Source of the DNA: DASQWP01 sp050697555
GTDB lineage: Bacteria > Actinomycetota > Thermoleophilia > Gaiellales > Gaiellaceae
Length of the DNA: 10,808 nt
Assembly: GCA_050697555.1 (NCBI GenBank)
Contig: JBOHAD010000075.1
Coordinates: 1-10,808, forward strand
Reading direction: 5' to 3'
Below are positions 1 through 7,808 of the stretch, piece after piece. Position 1 is the stretch's first letter, and every line of letters starts with the position of its first letter. The notes under the pieces were generated by a model. That model was not told the DNA's origin. It saw only the letters and a list, made by a program, of their open reading frames with translations, and did no database searches. A program made the position numbers and the translations under genes.

Positions 1-258
1 GTCGTGGTCGCTGCGCGCCACGAGCGCCGCAGCGACCTCCGCCCGCAGCCCGCGCTCGCGATCCATCGCGGCGGCGAGCTCGGCGCGGAGCGCGATGACC
101 TCCGCCTCGTTGGCGGTTCCGTTCGCGGAGGCGCCTGCTTCCGAAGCCTCTCCGTTCCCAGGCAGGGGTGTCGCTCCTCGCCCGAGCTTCGTGCGCAGGC
201 CCGTGCCGAAGCCGGTCTCGGCTCCGCTCTCCCCGACTTCGCTGCGCTCGTCGCTCAC
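1..258 (-). CDS. Unrecognised gene, 5' part only (runs off left edge)
   Basis: An open frame of 86 codons starts at a GTG (256-258) and continues without a stop to base 1. The start is chosen because a strong Shine-Dalgarno lies 6 nt before it and no ATG precedes it. The first 50 or so residues are rich in Gly, Ala, Glu and Ser and look disordered. Residues about 51-80 (from NEAEVIALRAEL onward) have the heptad-like Ala/Leu/Glu/Arg pattern of a coiled coil. It begins 23 nt after the tadC stop, so it is probably the last part of the pilus operon. I do not recognise the family. A coiled coil after a disordered start could precede a sensor or signalling domain, but the rest lies outside the window, so no function is assigned. 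Confidence 0.72.
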   Translation of the reverse strand, partial: MSDERSEVGESGAETGFGTGLRTKLGRGATPLPGNGEASEAGASANGTANEAEVIALRAELAAAMDRERGLRAEVAAALVARSDHD

Positions 259-264
259 GGCTGG

Positions 265-274
265 CCTCCTCCCC
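265..274 (-). promoter_or_regulatory. Strong ribosome binding site for the gene at 1-258
   Basis: Read on the minus strand this is GGGGAGGAGG, followed by 6 nt (CCAGCC) and then GTG. It is one of the best Shine-Dalgarno matches in the window and is the main argument that a real gene starts at 258 after tadC. Confidence 0.75.
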
Positions 275-281
275 GGCGCAG

Positions 282-1199
282 CTAGAAGACGTCGGCCAGG
301 TTGAGGAACGCCGGTCCGAGGATGACGATGAACATCGCCGGGAAGATGAACAGGACGGTCGGGAAGAGCATCTTGATCGGCGCCTTCATCGCCCGCTCCT
401 CGGCGGCCAGCTGCCGGCGGTTGCGCGTATCCGTGGCCTGCACCTTGAGGATGCGCCCGAGGGAGATGCCCAGGGTGTCGGCCTGGATGATCGCCCGTAC
501 GAAGGACGAGATCTCCGGCGTCCCCACCCGCTGGGCCATCTTCGTAAGCGCGTTCTGGCGGCTCTCGCCGATGCGCATCTCGCCGAGGGCGAGCGCGAAC
601 TCCTCGGTCAGCGGCCCGTCCATGTAGTCGGTGAGCTTCGAGATGGCGCCGTCGAAGCCGAGCCCGGCCTCGACGCTGACGGCGAGGAGGTCGAGCGCGT
701 CGGGAAGCTCCGCCCGCAAGGTCTCCTTGCGACCCTTCGTCTTGAAGGCGACGAAGACGTCGGGAAGCATGAACGCGCCGAGTGCGAAGAGGAGGCCGAG
801 CAGGAGCCCCTTGGAAGCGAGGGCGCCTGCGACGCCCGCCACCACCTGAGCGACGATGAATCCGCCGAACGCCAGGAGCGCCTTCGAAGCGAGATAGGTC
901 GTCGGCGACACCGAACGAGCGAGCCCGGCGCTCAGGAGCTTGGTCGTGATCCGCTCGCCGCTCGCACCTGGCGTCACGCGCATCACCACGCGGGCAAGGC
1001 TCGTGAGGAAAGGCGCGACCGCCCGGTCGCGGAAGCTGCCCGGCTCGTGAGGCTGGCCGCCGTGGGACACCCGCGTGCGACCGTAGTTGGCCGCGCGCCG
1101 GAGCGAGCCAAGCCGCTCACGTCCAGGAAGCGTCGCAACGTCGGCCACGAGGAAGGCGGCGAGGGCGACGGAAACGCCTGCGATGAGGAGAAGGAGCAT
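282..1199 (-). CDS. tadC: Tad pilus inner-membrane platform protein TadC
   Basis: This 305-aa protein is an integral membrane component of the Tad pilus machine; it pairs with TadB to form the platform on which the CpaF ATPase acts. A type II secretion F domain (T2SSF) covers about residues 165-292. It shows the usual signature LPDALDLLAVSVEAGLGFDG (165-184), an acidic helix with G-x-S-R around 211-214, and the closing EERAMKAPIKMLFP (267-280). Hydrophobic segments lie near 2-20, 105-125, 131-150 and 278-297. The length is normal for TadC, about 300 aa. The ATG lies 3 nt after the tadB stop, so translation is probably coupled. TadC rather than TadB is called from its position after the longer TadB paralogue, its four membrane segments and its FPTVLFIFPAMFIVILGPA ending. 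Confidence 0.95.
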   Translation of the reverse strand: MLLLLIAGVSVALAAFLVADVATLPGRERLGSLRRAANYGRTRVSHGGQPHEPGSFRDRAVAPFLTSLARVVMRVTPGASGERITTKLLSAGLARSVSPTTYLASKALLAFGGFIVAQVVAGVAGALASKGLLLGLLFALGAFMLPDVFVAFKTKGRKETLRAELPDALDLLAVSVEAGLGFDGAISKLTDYMDGPLTEEFALALGEMRIGESRQNALTKMAQRVGTPEISSFVRAIIQADTLGISLGRILKVQATDTRNRRQLAAEERAMKAPIKMLFPTVLFIFPAMFIVILGPAFLNLADVF

Positions 1200-1202
1200 C
1201 GA

Positions 1203-3074
1203 TCAGTACCTGAAGTTGACGATCTTCCGGAGGATCGTGGAGCCCACGGCCATCATCACGAGCATCGCGATGACGAGCTTGTGCCCGGTGCTCGTGCTCC
1301 AGAGCGGGCTCATGTACTCCGCGTTCACGAGCGTGAGCATCGCGGCGACGAAGAAAGGAAGCGCGACGAGCACGTAAGCCGACGCACGACCCATCGCCGT
1401 CAGGCCCTTGATCTTCTTCCTGAACTGCTGGCGGCTGCGAACGGTGTCCGCGACCATGTCGAAGAGGCCGGCCAGGCTGCCGCCGACCTGGCGCTGGATC
1501 GTCACCGCGGTGATCACGAACTCGAAGTTCCGGGAGCCGAGGCGGTGCGCCATGTCGACGAGAGCCGCTTCCATGGGCCGCCCGAGCTGCGTCTCCGTGA
1601 GCACGCGCTTGAGCTCCTTGGAGGCGGGGGGCTGGTCCTCGTCGACGACGCTCTGGAGCGCCTGCCGGAAGCTGTGACCGGCCTTGAGGCCGGCGGCCAT
1701 GGTCACCAGCAGGTCGGGGAGCTGATTCTCGAACGCCTTCAGGCGTCGCCGAGCCTTGAAGGCGAGGAACATCCAGGGCAGGAGCATCCCGCCTACGAGC
1801 GCCGCGGCGACGATCCAGACCGGAAGCCCGAAGGCCGCCACGAGGAGTCCCGAGAGCAGCCCCGAGGCGAGCATCATGTAGACGAGCTCGACCGTTCGGA
1901 GAGGAACGTCGGCGCGCTCGATCGTCCGGCCGAGCCGCTTCCATGGCTTCAGGCTCCCGAGCGCGTTCTCCGTCGCGCGGAAGAGCCCGGACGCAATCGC
2001 CAGCCGCTCGCCGCTCTGCTGCTTGACCGCGCGGCGCTTCTCGGTGACGTGGGGCGCGAGCCGGCCCTTGAGCCACGAGCCCTTCGGCGACGCGAAGAGG
2101 AAGGCGGACGCCAGGAGGACGATGACGCCGACGAGGAAGGCGAACGCCGCCTGACCCCAGACCGACCCGAAGAACTGCTCGGGCAGCCGGCCGGAAGCCT
2201 CCGGCGTGCGCACCCGGATCGCGTCGCCGGGAGCGGCGAGAACGGCCTCGGCCGGCTCGCCTCCCGACACGCTCGCCGAGAGAGCCATGCGCTCGGCGGG
2301 AAGCGCGCCCGTGACGTACTCCAGGCGCCACGTGCGGGAGAGCTCCTCGGCGATGGAGGAGTAGACCTCCGTGAGCGCCTCGCTCGAGGCGGCGGCGTAG
2401 TACGTGCCGCCGGTCTCCGCGGCCATCTGCTCCAGCGGCTCGGAGTTGAACCCGGGGCTGTCGATGCCGACGACGTAGATGGCGACGCCCGCCTCCTGGG
2501 CGGCGGCAACGGCGTCGTCGAGCGAGGCTTCGCTCCGCGTCTCGTTTCCGTCGGTGACGATGACGATCACGCGGCCAAGGAGCGACTCGGCAGCGAGGGA
2601 GTTAGCCGAGAGGACGAGAGCGTCGTAGAGCTTCGTGCCCGGGGCGGAGTCGACGGCGATCGTCCGGAGCGCGGACTCGGCGTCGATGGTGGACGTCGAG
2701 AAGCCGGTCAGCATGACGGGCTCGGTGGCGTAGGTCATGACCGCCACGCGGTCCCCCGCGTGCTTCGCCGCCAGGAACGCGGCGCCCGCTGCGACGGCAT
2801 CCTCGACCGGCTGCCCGAGCATCGACCGGGAGCGGTCGACCGCGAGGACGACGCTCTTGGCCTCGCCGAGGTTCGTGGCCGTCACGTCTTCGACGCGCTG
2901 GCCGTTCTCCTCGAGCGTGGGCGGAACGGAGGAGGCTACGTCCGAGACGAGGACCGCGCGCACGATCGGGTAGGCGCTCGTGTCCACCTCGAGCCCGCCT
3001 TCGGCCGCTGCGGGCGCCCCGGGAACGAGGACGAGAGCCGTCGCCAGCGCGGCGAGGATGGTCTTGCGCCTCAT
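1203..3074 (-). CDS. tadB: TadB platform protein with N-terminal extracellular VWA domain
   Basis: This 623-aa protein has two parts. Residues 1-24 form a signal peptide (MRRK, a hydrophobic core, then APAAA). Residues about 74-245 are a von Willebrand A domain with a complete metal-ion-dependent adhesion site: D80-x-S82-x-S84, T147 in GTKLYDAL, and D175 in VTDGNE. A membrane segment follows at about 308-328, with positive charges after it. The rest is TadB: paired membrane segments at about 397-440, a T2SSF domain at about 447-575 containing NQLPDLLVTMAAGLKAGHSF, and C-terminal helices to 615. The predicted layout puts the VWA domain outside the cell and TadB in the membrane. The start at 3074 gives an ATGA overlap with cpaF and places the signal peptide first; an upstream ATG at 3206 lies deep inside cpaF and adds a non-signal-like leader. 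Ordinary TadB is roughly half this length. What the VWA domain binds is unknown. Confidence 0.92.
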   Translation of the reverse strand: MRRKTILAALATALVLVPGAPAAAEGGLEVDTSAYPIVRAVLVSDVASSVPPTLEENGQRVEDVTATNLGEAKSVVLAVDRSRSMLGQPVEDAVAAGAAFLAAKHAGDRVAVMTYATEPVMLTGFSTSTIDAESALRTIAVDSAPGTKLYDALVLSANSLAAESLLGRVIVIVTDGNETRSEASLDDAVAAAQEAGVAIYVVGIDSPGFNSEPLEQMAAETGGTYYAAASSEALTEVYSSIAEELSRTWRLEYVTGALPAERMALSASVSGGEPAEAVLAAPGDAIRVRTPEASGRLPEQFFGSVWGQAAFAFLVGVIVLLASAFLFASPKGSWLKGRLAPHVTEKRRAVKQQSGERLAIASGLFRATENALGSLKPWKRLGRTIERADVPLRTVELVYMMLASGLLSGLLVAAFGLPVWIVAAALVGGMLLPWMFLAFKARRRLKAFENQLPDLLVTMAAGLKAGHSFRQALQSVVDEDQPPASKELKRVLTETQLGRPMEAALVDMAHRLGSRNFEFVITAVTIQRQVGGSLAGLFDMVADTVRSRQQFRKKIKGLTAMGRASAYVLVALPFFVAAMLTLVNAEYMSPLWSTSTGHKLVIAMLVMMAVGSTILRKIVNFRY

Positions 3075-4516
3075 GAGAACCCGCCGAAGCTCGCGGCCTG
3101 GAAGGTCGGACGGTGGGAGGCGTCCTCCTGCTGGAAGAAGTTCGGCGGCAGGACGACGCCGTGGGCGGCCATCTTCTCCAAGAAGTGGGGCTTGAGGCCG
3201 GTGCACGCGAGGGCCGAGAGCAGCCGGGTCGCGCCCGCGACGGCGTTCTCCTCGTCCGGCGGCTTGGCGATGAAGATGTCCTGGAGCGTGATGACGTCGG
3301 ACTCCATGCGCAGCACCTCGGTGACGTGGCTGATGCGGCGGGAGCCGTCCACGAGCCGCGTGATCTGGACGAGCAGGTCGAACGCGCTCGCCACCTGCTC
3401 GCGGATGGCTCGCAGAGGCAGCTCGACGCCCGCCGTCAGGACCAGCGTCTCCATGCGGGCGAGGGCGTCGCGCGGCGAGTTCGCGTGAATCGTCGTCAGC
3501 GAGCCTTCGTGGCCCGTGTTCATCGCCTGGAGCATGTCCAGGGTCTCGGCCCCGCGGACCTCACCGACGATGATGCGGTCGGGACGCATGCGCAGGGCGT
3601 TCCGGACGAGCTCGCGGATCCGGACCTCGCCCTGGCCCTCGATGTTCGCAGGACGGGATTCGAGCGGGAGCACGTGCTCCTGCTGGAGCTGGAGCTCGGC
3701 CGCGTCCTCGATCGTGACGATGCGCTCGTCGTTCGGCACGAAGGCCGAAAGCGCGTTCAGCGTCGTCGTCTTCCCGGTGCCCGTACCGCCGGAGATGAGG
3801 ACGTTCAGCTTGCCCTGCACGCAGGCGGCGAGAAAGTGCGCCGCCTTGGCGGTAACGGAACCGAAGTTGATCAGATCGTCCATCGTGTAGGGATCGCGCG
3901 CGAACTTCCGGATCGTGAGAACCGGCCCGCGCAGGGAGAGCGGCGGGATGATCGCGTTCACACGGCTGCCGTCGGGCAGGCGCGCGTCCACCATCGGGGA
4001 GGACTCGTCGACGCGGCGGCCGACCTGCGAGACGATCTTGTCGATGATGCGCAGGAGGTGCGCGTCGTCGACGAACGTCGACTTCGTCTCCTCGAGCTTG
4101 CCGGAGCGCTCGACGTAGATGCGGTCCGGACCGTTGACCATGACTTCCGTGACGGAGTCGTCGCGGAGGTACGGCTCGAGCGGCCCGTAGCCGAGGACGT
4201 CGTCGGAGATCTCGCGGACGATCTGCCTGCGCTCGTCGCGCGTCAGCGGCGTCCGGTCGAGAGCCAGCTGCTCGGTGACCGCGCGCAGGACCCGCTCGGA
4301 GAGATCCTCGCCCGTCCGAGCGCCGAAGAGCTCGGGCCCCAGCTTGGCGATGCAGGCGTGGTGAACGCGGGTCTTGAGCTCCGCATAGGGATCGGCCGGC
4401 CGGTCGCCCAGCGAGTCGCGGCCCGACGCCCCCTCGACGCGAACGACGGGGACCTCGTCGAGGTCGTCGAGCGCGTTGCTTCCGTTCGAGCCCCTGAGGC
4501 GGTCGTGGAGTCCCAT
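3071..4516 (-). CDS. cpaF: Tad pilus secretion ATPase CpaF (TadA)
   Basis: This 481-aa cytoplasmic ATPase of the type II/IV secretion family (VirB11/PilT-like) powers pilus assembly. Visible motifs are Walker A GGTGTGKT (243-250), an Asp box around IEDAAEL (269-275), Walker B RIIVGEVRG (314-322, with E319) and a His box TTIHANSPRDALAR (341-354). The N-terminal region includes the family sequence DVLGYGPLEPYLRDDSVTEVMVNGP (106-130). The extra 60 residues at the C-terminus, with LKPHFLEKMAAHGVVLPPNFF, resemble tails I associate with actinobacterial CpaF proteins. The ATG lies 3 nt after the cpaE stop and the stop overlaps the tadB start as ATGA, so the gene is embedded in the operon. The symbol tadA is also used for it but collides with a tRNA deaminase name. 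All catalytic residues I can check are present. Confidence 0.97.
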   Translation of the reverse strand: MGLHDRLRGSNGSNALDDLDEVPVVRVEGASGRDSLGDRPADPYAELKTRVHHACIAKLGPELFGARTGEDLSERVLRAVTEQLALDRTPLTRDERRQIVREISDDVLGYGPLEPYLRDDSVTEVMVNGPDRIYVERSGKLEETKSTFVDDAHLLRIIDKIVSQVGRRVDESSPMVDARLPDGSRVNAIIPPLSLRGPVLTIRKFARDPYTMDDLINFGSVTAKAAHFLAACVQGKLNVLISGGTGTGKTTTLNALSAFVPNDERIVTIEDAAELQLQQEHVLPLESRPANIEGQGEVRIRELVRNALRMRPDRIIVGEVRGAETLDMLQAMNTGHEGSLTTIHANSPRDALARMETLVLTAGVELPLRAIREQVASAFDLLVQITRLVDGSRRISHVTEVLRMESDVITLQDIFIAKPPDEENAVAGATRLLSALACTGLKPHFLEKMAAHGVVLPPNFFQQEDASHRPTFQAASFGGFS

Positions 4517-4519
4517 CGC

Positions 4520-5707
4520 CTAGCCCCGCCTGAAGAGACGCTTCTTCTGCCCCTTCACGACCTCGGCCGGCAGGAGCCCCTTCGCCATCTCGCGAACCGC
4601 CTTGGAGAAGTCCGCGCCCGACTCGGCGAGGACGGCGGGATTCCCCCGGTTGACGGCGATGGGCACGGCTCTGTCGCTGGGGACCTCGAAGCGAATCTTG
4701 ACGTCGAGCGCACTCTCGACCTCGCTCCGCTTCATTCCGACCTTCGTGTTCGCGCGGTTCAGGACGACGCGAATGCGGTTGGTCGGGAAGGCCAAGAGCT
4801 CAAGCGTCTGGAGCGCCAGGCGAACGTTCTTGAGCGTCGGCACGTCCAGCCCGCAGACGAGCAGGAGCTCGTCCGTGCGGTCGAGGGTCGCCAGCATCGG
4901 CCCGTGGAAGAAGGGCGAGGTGTCGACGACGATGACGTCGTACGACTCGCGGGCGACCTCGAGGAGCCGGGAGAGCTTCGCCTCGGTGACGAGCTCGGCG
5001 TCCTCGGGGCGTAGCGGAGCGGGCAGGATGTCGAGGCCCGAGCCGTGTCGAGTCGTGTAGCCGGTGAGCTTTTCCGAGTCGAGCTCGCCCGGCGCGACGA
5101 CCAGGTCGTAGATCGTCTTCTCCGGCTCGATGCCGAGCATGATCGCGGCGTCCCCGAACTGGAGGTCGAGGTCGAGCAGGAGCGTCCGCTTGCCCTCGAA
5201 CTTGGCGAAGGCGGCGGCGAGGTTGGTCGAGGTGACCGTCTTGCCGGTCCCGCCCTTGGGCGAGAACACGGTGACGATGCGCCCACGGCGGGCCGGAGCT
5301 CCTACCGGTGGGCGGTGACCCGAGCGGCTCGCCTTGCGCACGGCGAAGACGACGTTCTCCGTCATCTGCGGCAGGAGCAGGACGTCCGAGACGTCCGCCT
5401 CGAGCGCGCCCTCGAGCAGAGCCGAGGACTCGCCCGACGCGAGCAGGATGATGGGAGCCCGCGTGTGCTCGCGGATCGCCGCCAGCTCGTCCTCGGGCAA
5501 GGCCGAGCTACGGGTGCCGTGGAGGACGACCTGGAGATGGCCACCGGTCAGCGTGGGCGCCGATTCGCGCACGCCCGCGCTCGAGCCGACGAGCTCCACC
5601 TCGCCGTGTCGCTCGAGGGCCTCCCGGAGCTGCTCGAGGCCGTCGCACGAGCCGGTGACGAAGATCCGCACCTTCTCGCGCGTGGCTACGGGCGTTTCAA
5701 CGCTCAT
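4520..5707 (-). CDS. cpaE: MinD-like pilus localisation ATPase CpaE/TadZ
   Basis: This 395-aa protein joins a receiver-like domain (about 12-128) to a ParA/MinD-type ATPase (about 142-385). CpaE/TadZ proteins place the pilus machine in the cell and bind the CpaF ATPase. The ATPase has the deviant Walker A KGGTGKT (151-157), LLDLDLQFGD (177-186) and the switch region VIVVDTSP (258-265). The receiver-like part lacks the residues needed for phosphotransfer. No acidic pair is seen after the first strand (VRIFVTGS), the phospho-Asp strand reads LQVVLHG, and no Lys follows the fifth strand (DVLLLPQ). It is therefore probably a pseudo-receiver used for protein contact. The start overlaps the cpaB stop as ATGA. 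The length is normal for the family. Confidence 0.94.
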   Translation of the reverse strand: MSVETPVATREKVRIFVTGSCDGLEQLREALERHGEVELVGSSAGVRESAPTLTGGHLQVVLHGTRSSALPEDELAAIREHTRAPIILLASGESSALLEGALEADVSDVLLLPQMTENVVFAVRKASRSGHRPPVGAPARRGRIVTVFSPKGGTGKTVTSTNLAAAFAKFEGKRTLLLDLDLQFGDAAIMLGIEPEKTIYDLVVAPGELDSEKLTGYTTRHGSGLDILPAPLRPEDAELVTEAKLSRLLEVARESYDVIVVDTSPFFHGPMLATLDRTDELLLVCGLDVPTLKNVRLALQTLELLAFPTNRIRVVLNRANTKVGMKRSEVESALDVKIRFEVPSDRAVPIAVNRGNPAVLAESGADFSKAVREMAKGLLPAEVVKGQKKRLFRRG

Positions 5708-6486
5708 TGAAACTTCCTTTCGATGCTGTCGTAGAGGCGCTCGATCTGCTCGGCCTTGAGGCCGTCCGCGAAGATCGTCTCCCAGTTCTCGGCGCCTTCA
5801 GGGCTGTCGGCCGAGTCGGTGGGCGGCCGCAGGACGAGCGTCCACGCGCCGTTTTCGGCCATCCAGAAGAGCTTCTGCTCCTGGGCGTCGGTGAGTGCGA
5901 GCTTGGCCGAGAGCGCCCGGTTCGCGGGACCCTGGGAGATCGCGCTCGTGGCGTCGGCCAGCTGGGCGCCCTCGAGGACGAGAATGTCGCGCAGGATGAC
6001 ACGGCTGACGCTGTGTTGGGAGTTCTCGGGCACGGACCACGAAGCGACGACGTCGACACGATCGCCCGCCTGGAGCGTCCCGGCGAGGAGCTGATGCTGG
6101 CTGCCGGGCAACTGGACGGCGCGGAGATTGCCCGTCAGCTGGGCGCGGAAGCCTCTCTCCGCCTGCGAGCGGAAGCGGAGGACGTTGACCTGCTCGCCCC
6201 TGTAGATCGGGTTGCCGACCACCTTCCCGGCGACGCTCTGCGGATCGAGGAGCGCGGACGAGGACAGCGCCGAGCGGACGACCTCTGTCTCCTCGATGTA
6301 GCCCCCCGACTCGAGCTCGGCGCCCGAGGTGCCGGCGGGGATGGTCTTCTTCGCCACCCAAACCGGGACGAGCTCCTGGTCCTCCTGGAGCCGACCCCGC
6401 TCCTGGGCGACGTAATAGAAGACGAGCAGCACTGCGACGGCGGCGAGCGCAATCGCGAGCCCGATATTGCGAAGGCGATACGTCAT
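5704..6486 (-). CDS. cpaB: Flp pilus assembly protein CpaB/RcpC
   Basis: This 260-aa protein has one N-terminal membrane segment (about 8-26) and an exported remainder. A SAF-type domain lies at about 40-104, beginning VPVWVAKKTIPAGTSG, and a CpaB/RcpC domain follows at about 110-222 with the typical AGDRVDV (140-146) and LVLRPPTD (217-224). The family helps pilus assembly outside the membrane; in two-membrane bacteria it works with the secretin RcpA/CpaC. No secretin is present here, so in this probably single-membrane cell it may act in the wall zone. It follows the tadG-like gene by 66 nt, the longest gap in the operon after flp-tadE, and its stop overlaps the cpaE start. Its Shine-Dalgarno is only moderate (an AG-rich run GAGAAGAGAAAG some 10 nt before the ATG). 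Confidence 0.93.
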   Translation of the reverse strand: MTYRLRNIGLAIALAAVAVLLVFYYVAQERGRLQEDQELVPVWVAKKTIPAGTSGAELESGGYIEETEVVRSALSSSALLDPQSVAGKVVGNPIYRGEQVNVLRFRSQAERGFRAQLTGNLRAVQLPGSQHQLLAGTLQAGDRVDVVASWSVPENSQHSVSRVILRDILVLEGAQLADATSAISQGPANRALSAKLALTDAQEQKLFWMAENGAWTLVLRPPTDSADSPEGAENWETIFADGLKAEQIERLYDSIERKFQ

Positions 6487-6552
6487 TGCACCACGTCTTT
6501 CTCTTCTCGGCGTTTACGTGCCTATCGGCTGTCTCGGCCGAAAGGATTAGGC
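6487..6552 (-). other. Gap between tadG-like gene and cpaB with a weak hairpin
   Basis: This is one of two operon junctions with no overlap and no 3-nt spacing. Within it, 6520-6552 can fold as GCCTA/TAGGC (5 bp), a 7/1 internal loop, then CGGC/GCCG (4 bp) with a 7-nt loop. No T-run follows, so it does not look like a terminator. It may set the translation level of cpaB or be chance. Confidence 0.35.
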
Positions 6553-7455
6553 TTATTCGACCAGCGAGATGGCCGCTGCTCCGAAGTCCTCGGCTGCGAC
6601 TTCCTCGCTAAAGATTCCTTCCCAGATGACCTGCGTGAAGTAGCCGGAGATCGTGCTGTTCTTCGAGCCCTTGATCTCGAAGTCCGTGACGACGAAACCC
6701 ACCCAGCCGACGATCTCGTATTCGAACCCGGCGCCCTCCGCTCGCGTCTCTCTGTAGACAGGGAAGAGCAGCTCCTTTCCGGAAGCCGCGACCTCCTCGA
6801 GCGCCGCCTTGAAGCCTGGGTTCGAGTTGTACTTGGCGCCCGGGTCCGAGTAGTACCAATCGAGGGGCATGAAGCCGTCGTAGCCACTCCGGATCCATTC
6901 GCCGAGAACGTGCGGGTTCGTGCCGCCGTGCGAGCCGTCGATGTTGATGAGGCGATACGCGCCCGGCCCGACCTTGTCCAGGTCGAGCGTCGTCTCCTCG
7001 CCCCAGCGCTTCCCCTGAAGGTAGGGGTGCTGCTCGTCGACCGCTACCGGCGCCGCCCAGCGAGGGTTGGCGAGAACCCCCGTGCGGGCCTTCGCCGTCG
7101 CATGCACGGTGACGGAGTCGATGCCGAAGAGGCGGGTGAAAAAACCTTCCGACGGCCGCGACCCGTCGACCTCGATGGTGTCGTCGGCGACGCTGGTGGC
7201 CGAGATCTCGACGTCGTCGAGGCCGCCGCCGTTCTTGTCCGCGTACGCGCTGGCGAGCGCCTTCGCCTCGACCGAATCGTCCGGAAGCGCCTGCGCGCCG
7301 GCGAGGGCTGCGGCGTCCATCGTCGCCTGGATCTTGCGGTCGTCCCGGTACCAGTGGCCGACGTCGAGGACGGCGGCGGCCATCCCGAGCAGCACGGTCG
7401 TGAACAGGATGGTCAGGACAGCTGCCTGACCGCAGTCGTTCTTACGCGATCTCAT
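6553..7455 (-). CDS. tadG: TadG-like pilus-associated membrane protein
   Basis: This 300-aa protein starts with the TadG-type N-terminus: CGQAAVLTILFTTVLLGMAAAVLDVG (8-33), a membrane helix, followed by DDRKIQATMDAAALAGAQALP (38-58), which is highly typical of the family. Residues about 60-125 contain the usual alternating stretch ending in VTVHATAKAR. The C-terminal 175 residues (about 126-300) form a soluble, aromatic-rich domain that I cannot assign; it has no VWA metal site, unlike many longer TadG proteins. The start at 7455 gives an ATGA overlap with tadE. A longer frame to 7833 only runs through tadE in the wrong frame. The family is exported and thought to act as a minor pilus or assembly component. 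The TadG name is by similarity of the N-terminus and by position. Confidence 0.85.
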   Translation of the reverse strand: MRSRKNDCGQAAVLTILFTTVLLGMAAAVLDVGHWYRDDRKIQATMDAAALAGAQALPDDSVEAKALASAYADKNGGGLDDVEISATSVADDTIEVDGSRPSEGFFTRLFGIDSVTVHATAKARTGVLANPRWAAPVAVDEQHPYLQGKRWGEETTLDLDKVGPGAYRLINIDGSHGGTNPHVLGEWIRSGYDGFMPLDWYYSDPGAKYNSNPGFKAALEEVAASGKELLFPVYRETRAEGAGFEYEIVGWVGFVVTDFEIKGSKNSTISGYFTQVIWEGIFSEEVAAEDFGAAAISLVE

Positions 7456-7808
7456 TCCACACGCTCCGTTGTCTTGCTCGTCAAGTCGCCCGAGGCGACG
7501 ACGATTCCGAGGAGATTGATGGAGTACGGATAGATGGCCTCGACGGTGACGTCCGTTCCCGTCATCCAGACGTCCGGGGCGTCGACGTCGACCTCGAGCT
7601 TTGCCTGATCCAGATTCGCCGCCGACTCGCGAACGCGCTCCTCGGCCGCGCCCTCCGGGTCGGACAGGTGCCGGCCCACGGCGGCCTGCCGGGAGCCGGC
7701 CCGTACGGCGTCGGTGAGAGTCACATAGTTGTGAAAGACGATTCCAAACTGGATGACGCCGAAGAGAAGCAGGGCGAGCACGGGAAAGACGAGCACGAAC
7801 TCGACCAT
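7452..7808 (-). CDS. tadE: TadE-like pseudopilin (5' end uncertain)
   Basis: The frame from the ATG at 7808 gives 118 aa: MVEFVLVFPVLALLLFGVIQFG, a membrane helix, then YVTLTDAVRAGSRQAAVGR (28-46), all typical of TadE. TadE-type pseudopilins are normally cut by the prepilin peptidase just before a segment like QSMVEF. Here the residues KDRGQS sit directly upstream of this ATG in the same frame, so the working protein very likely starts further upstream, but the frame has no ATG, GTG or TTG before an in-frame TAA at 7851-7853. The two possible explanations are given in the entry for 7809-7847 and in the findings. The 3' end overlaps tadG by ATGA. The gene is second in the operon, after flp and a hairpin. 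Confidence 0.88.
   Translation of the reverse strand: MVEFVLVFPVLALLLFGVIQFGIVFHNYVTLTDAVRAGSRQAAVGRHLSDPEGAAEERVRESAANLDQAKLEVDVDAPDVWMTGTDVTVEAIYPYSINLLGIVVASGDLTSKTTERVE

Noticed and set aside
1117..2331. A 404-codon minus-strand open frame inside tadB/tadC
   Set aside because: Its product is almost entirely Arg/Ala/Gly-rich and is out of frame with two recognisable membrane proteins.
3075..3206. Longer tadB start at 3206
   Set aside because: It would extend far into cpaF, and the added residues hide the clear signal peptide that begins at the ATG of the ATGA overlap.
168..3488. A 1106-codon open frame on the plus strand, and similar long ones at 3113-5014 and 5707-7533
   Set aside because: They lie opposite well-supported Tad genes, read as Arg/Glu/Asp/His/Gly-rich sequence without domain patterns, and are expected as shadows of high-GC genes.
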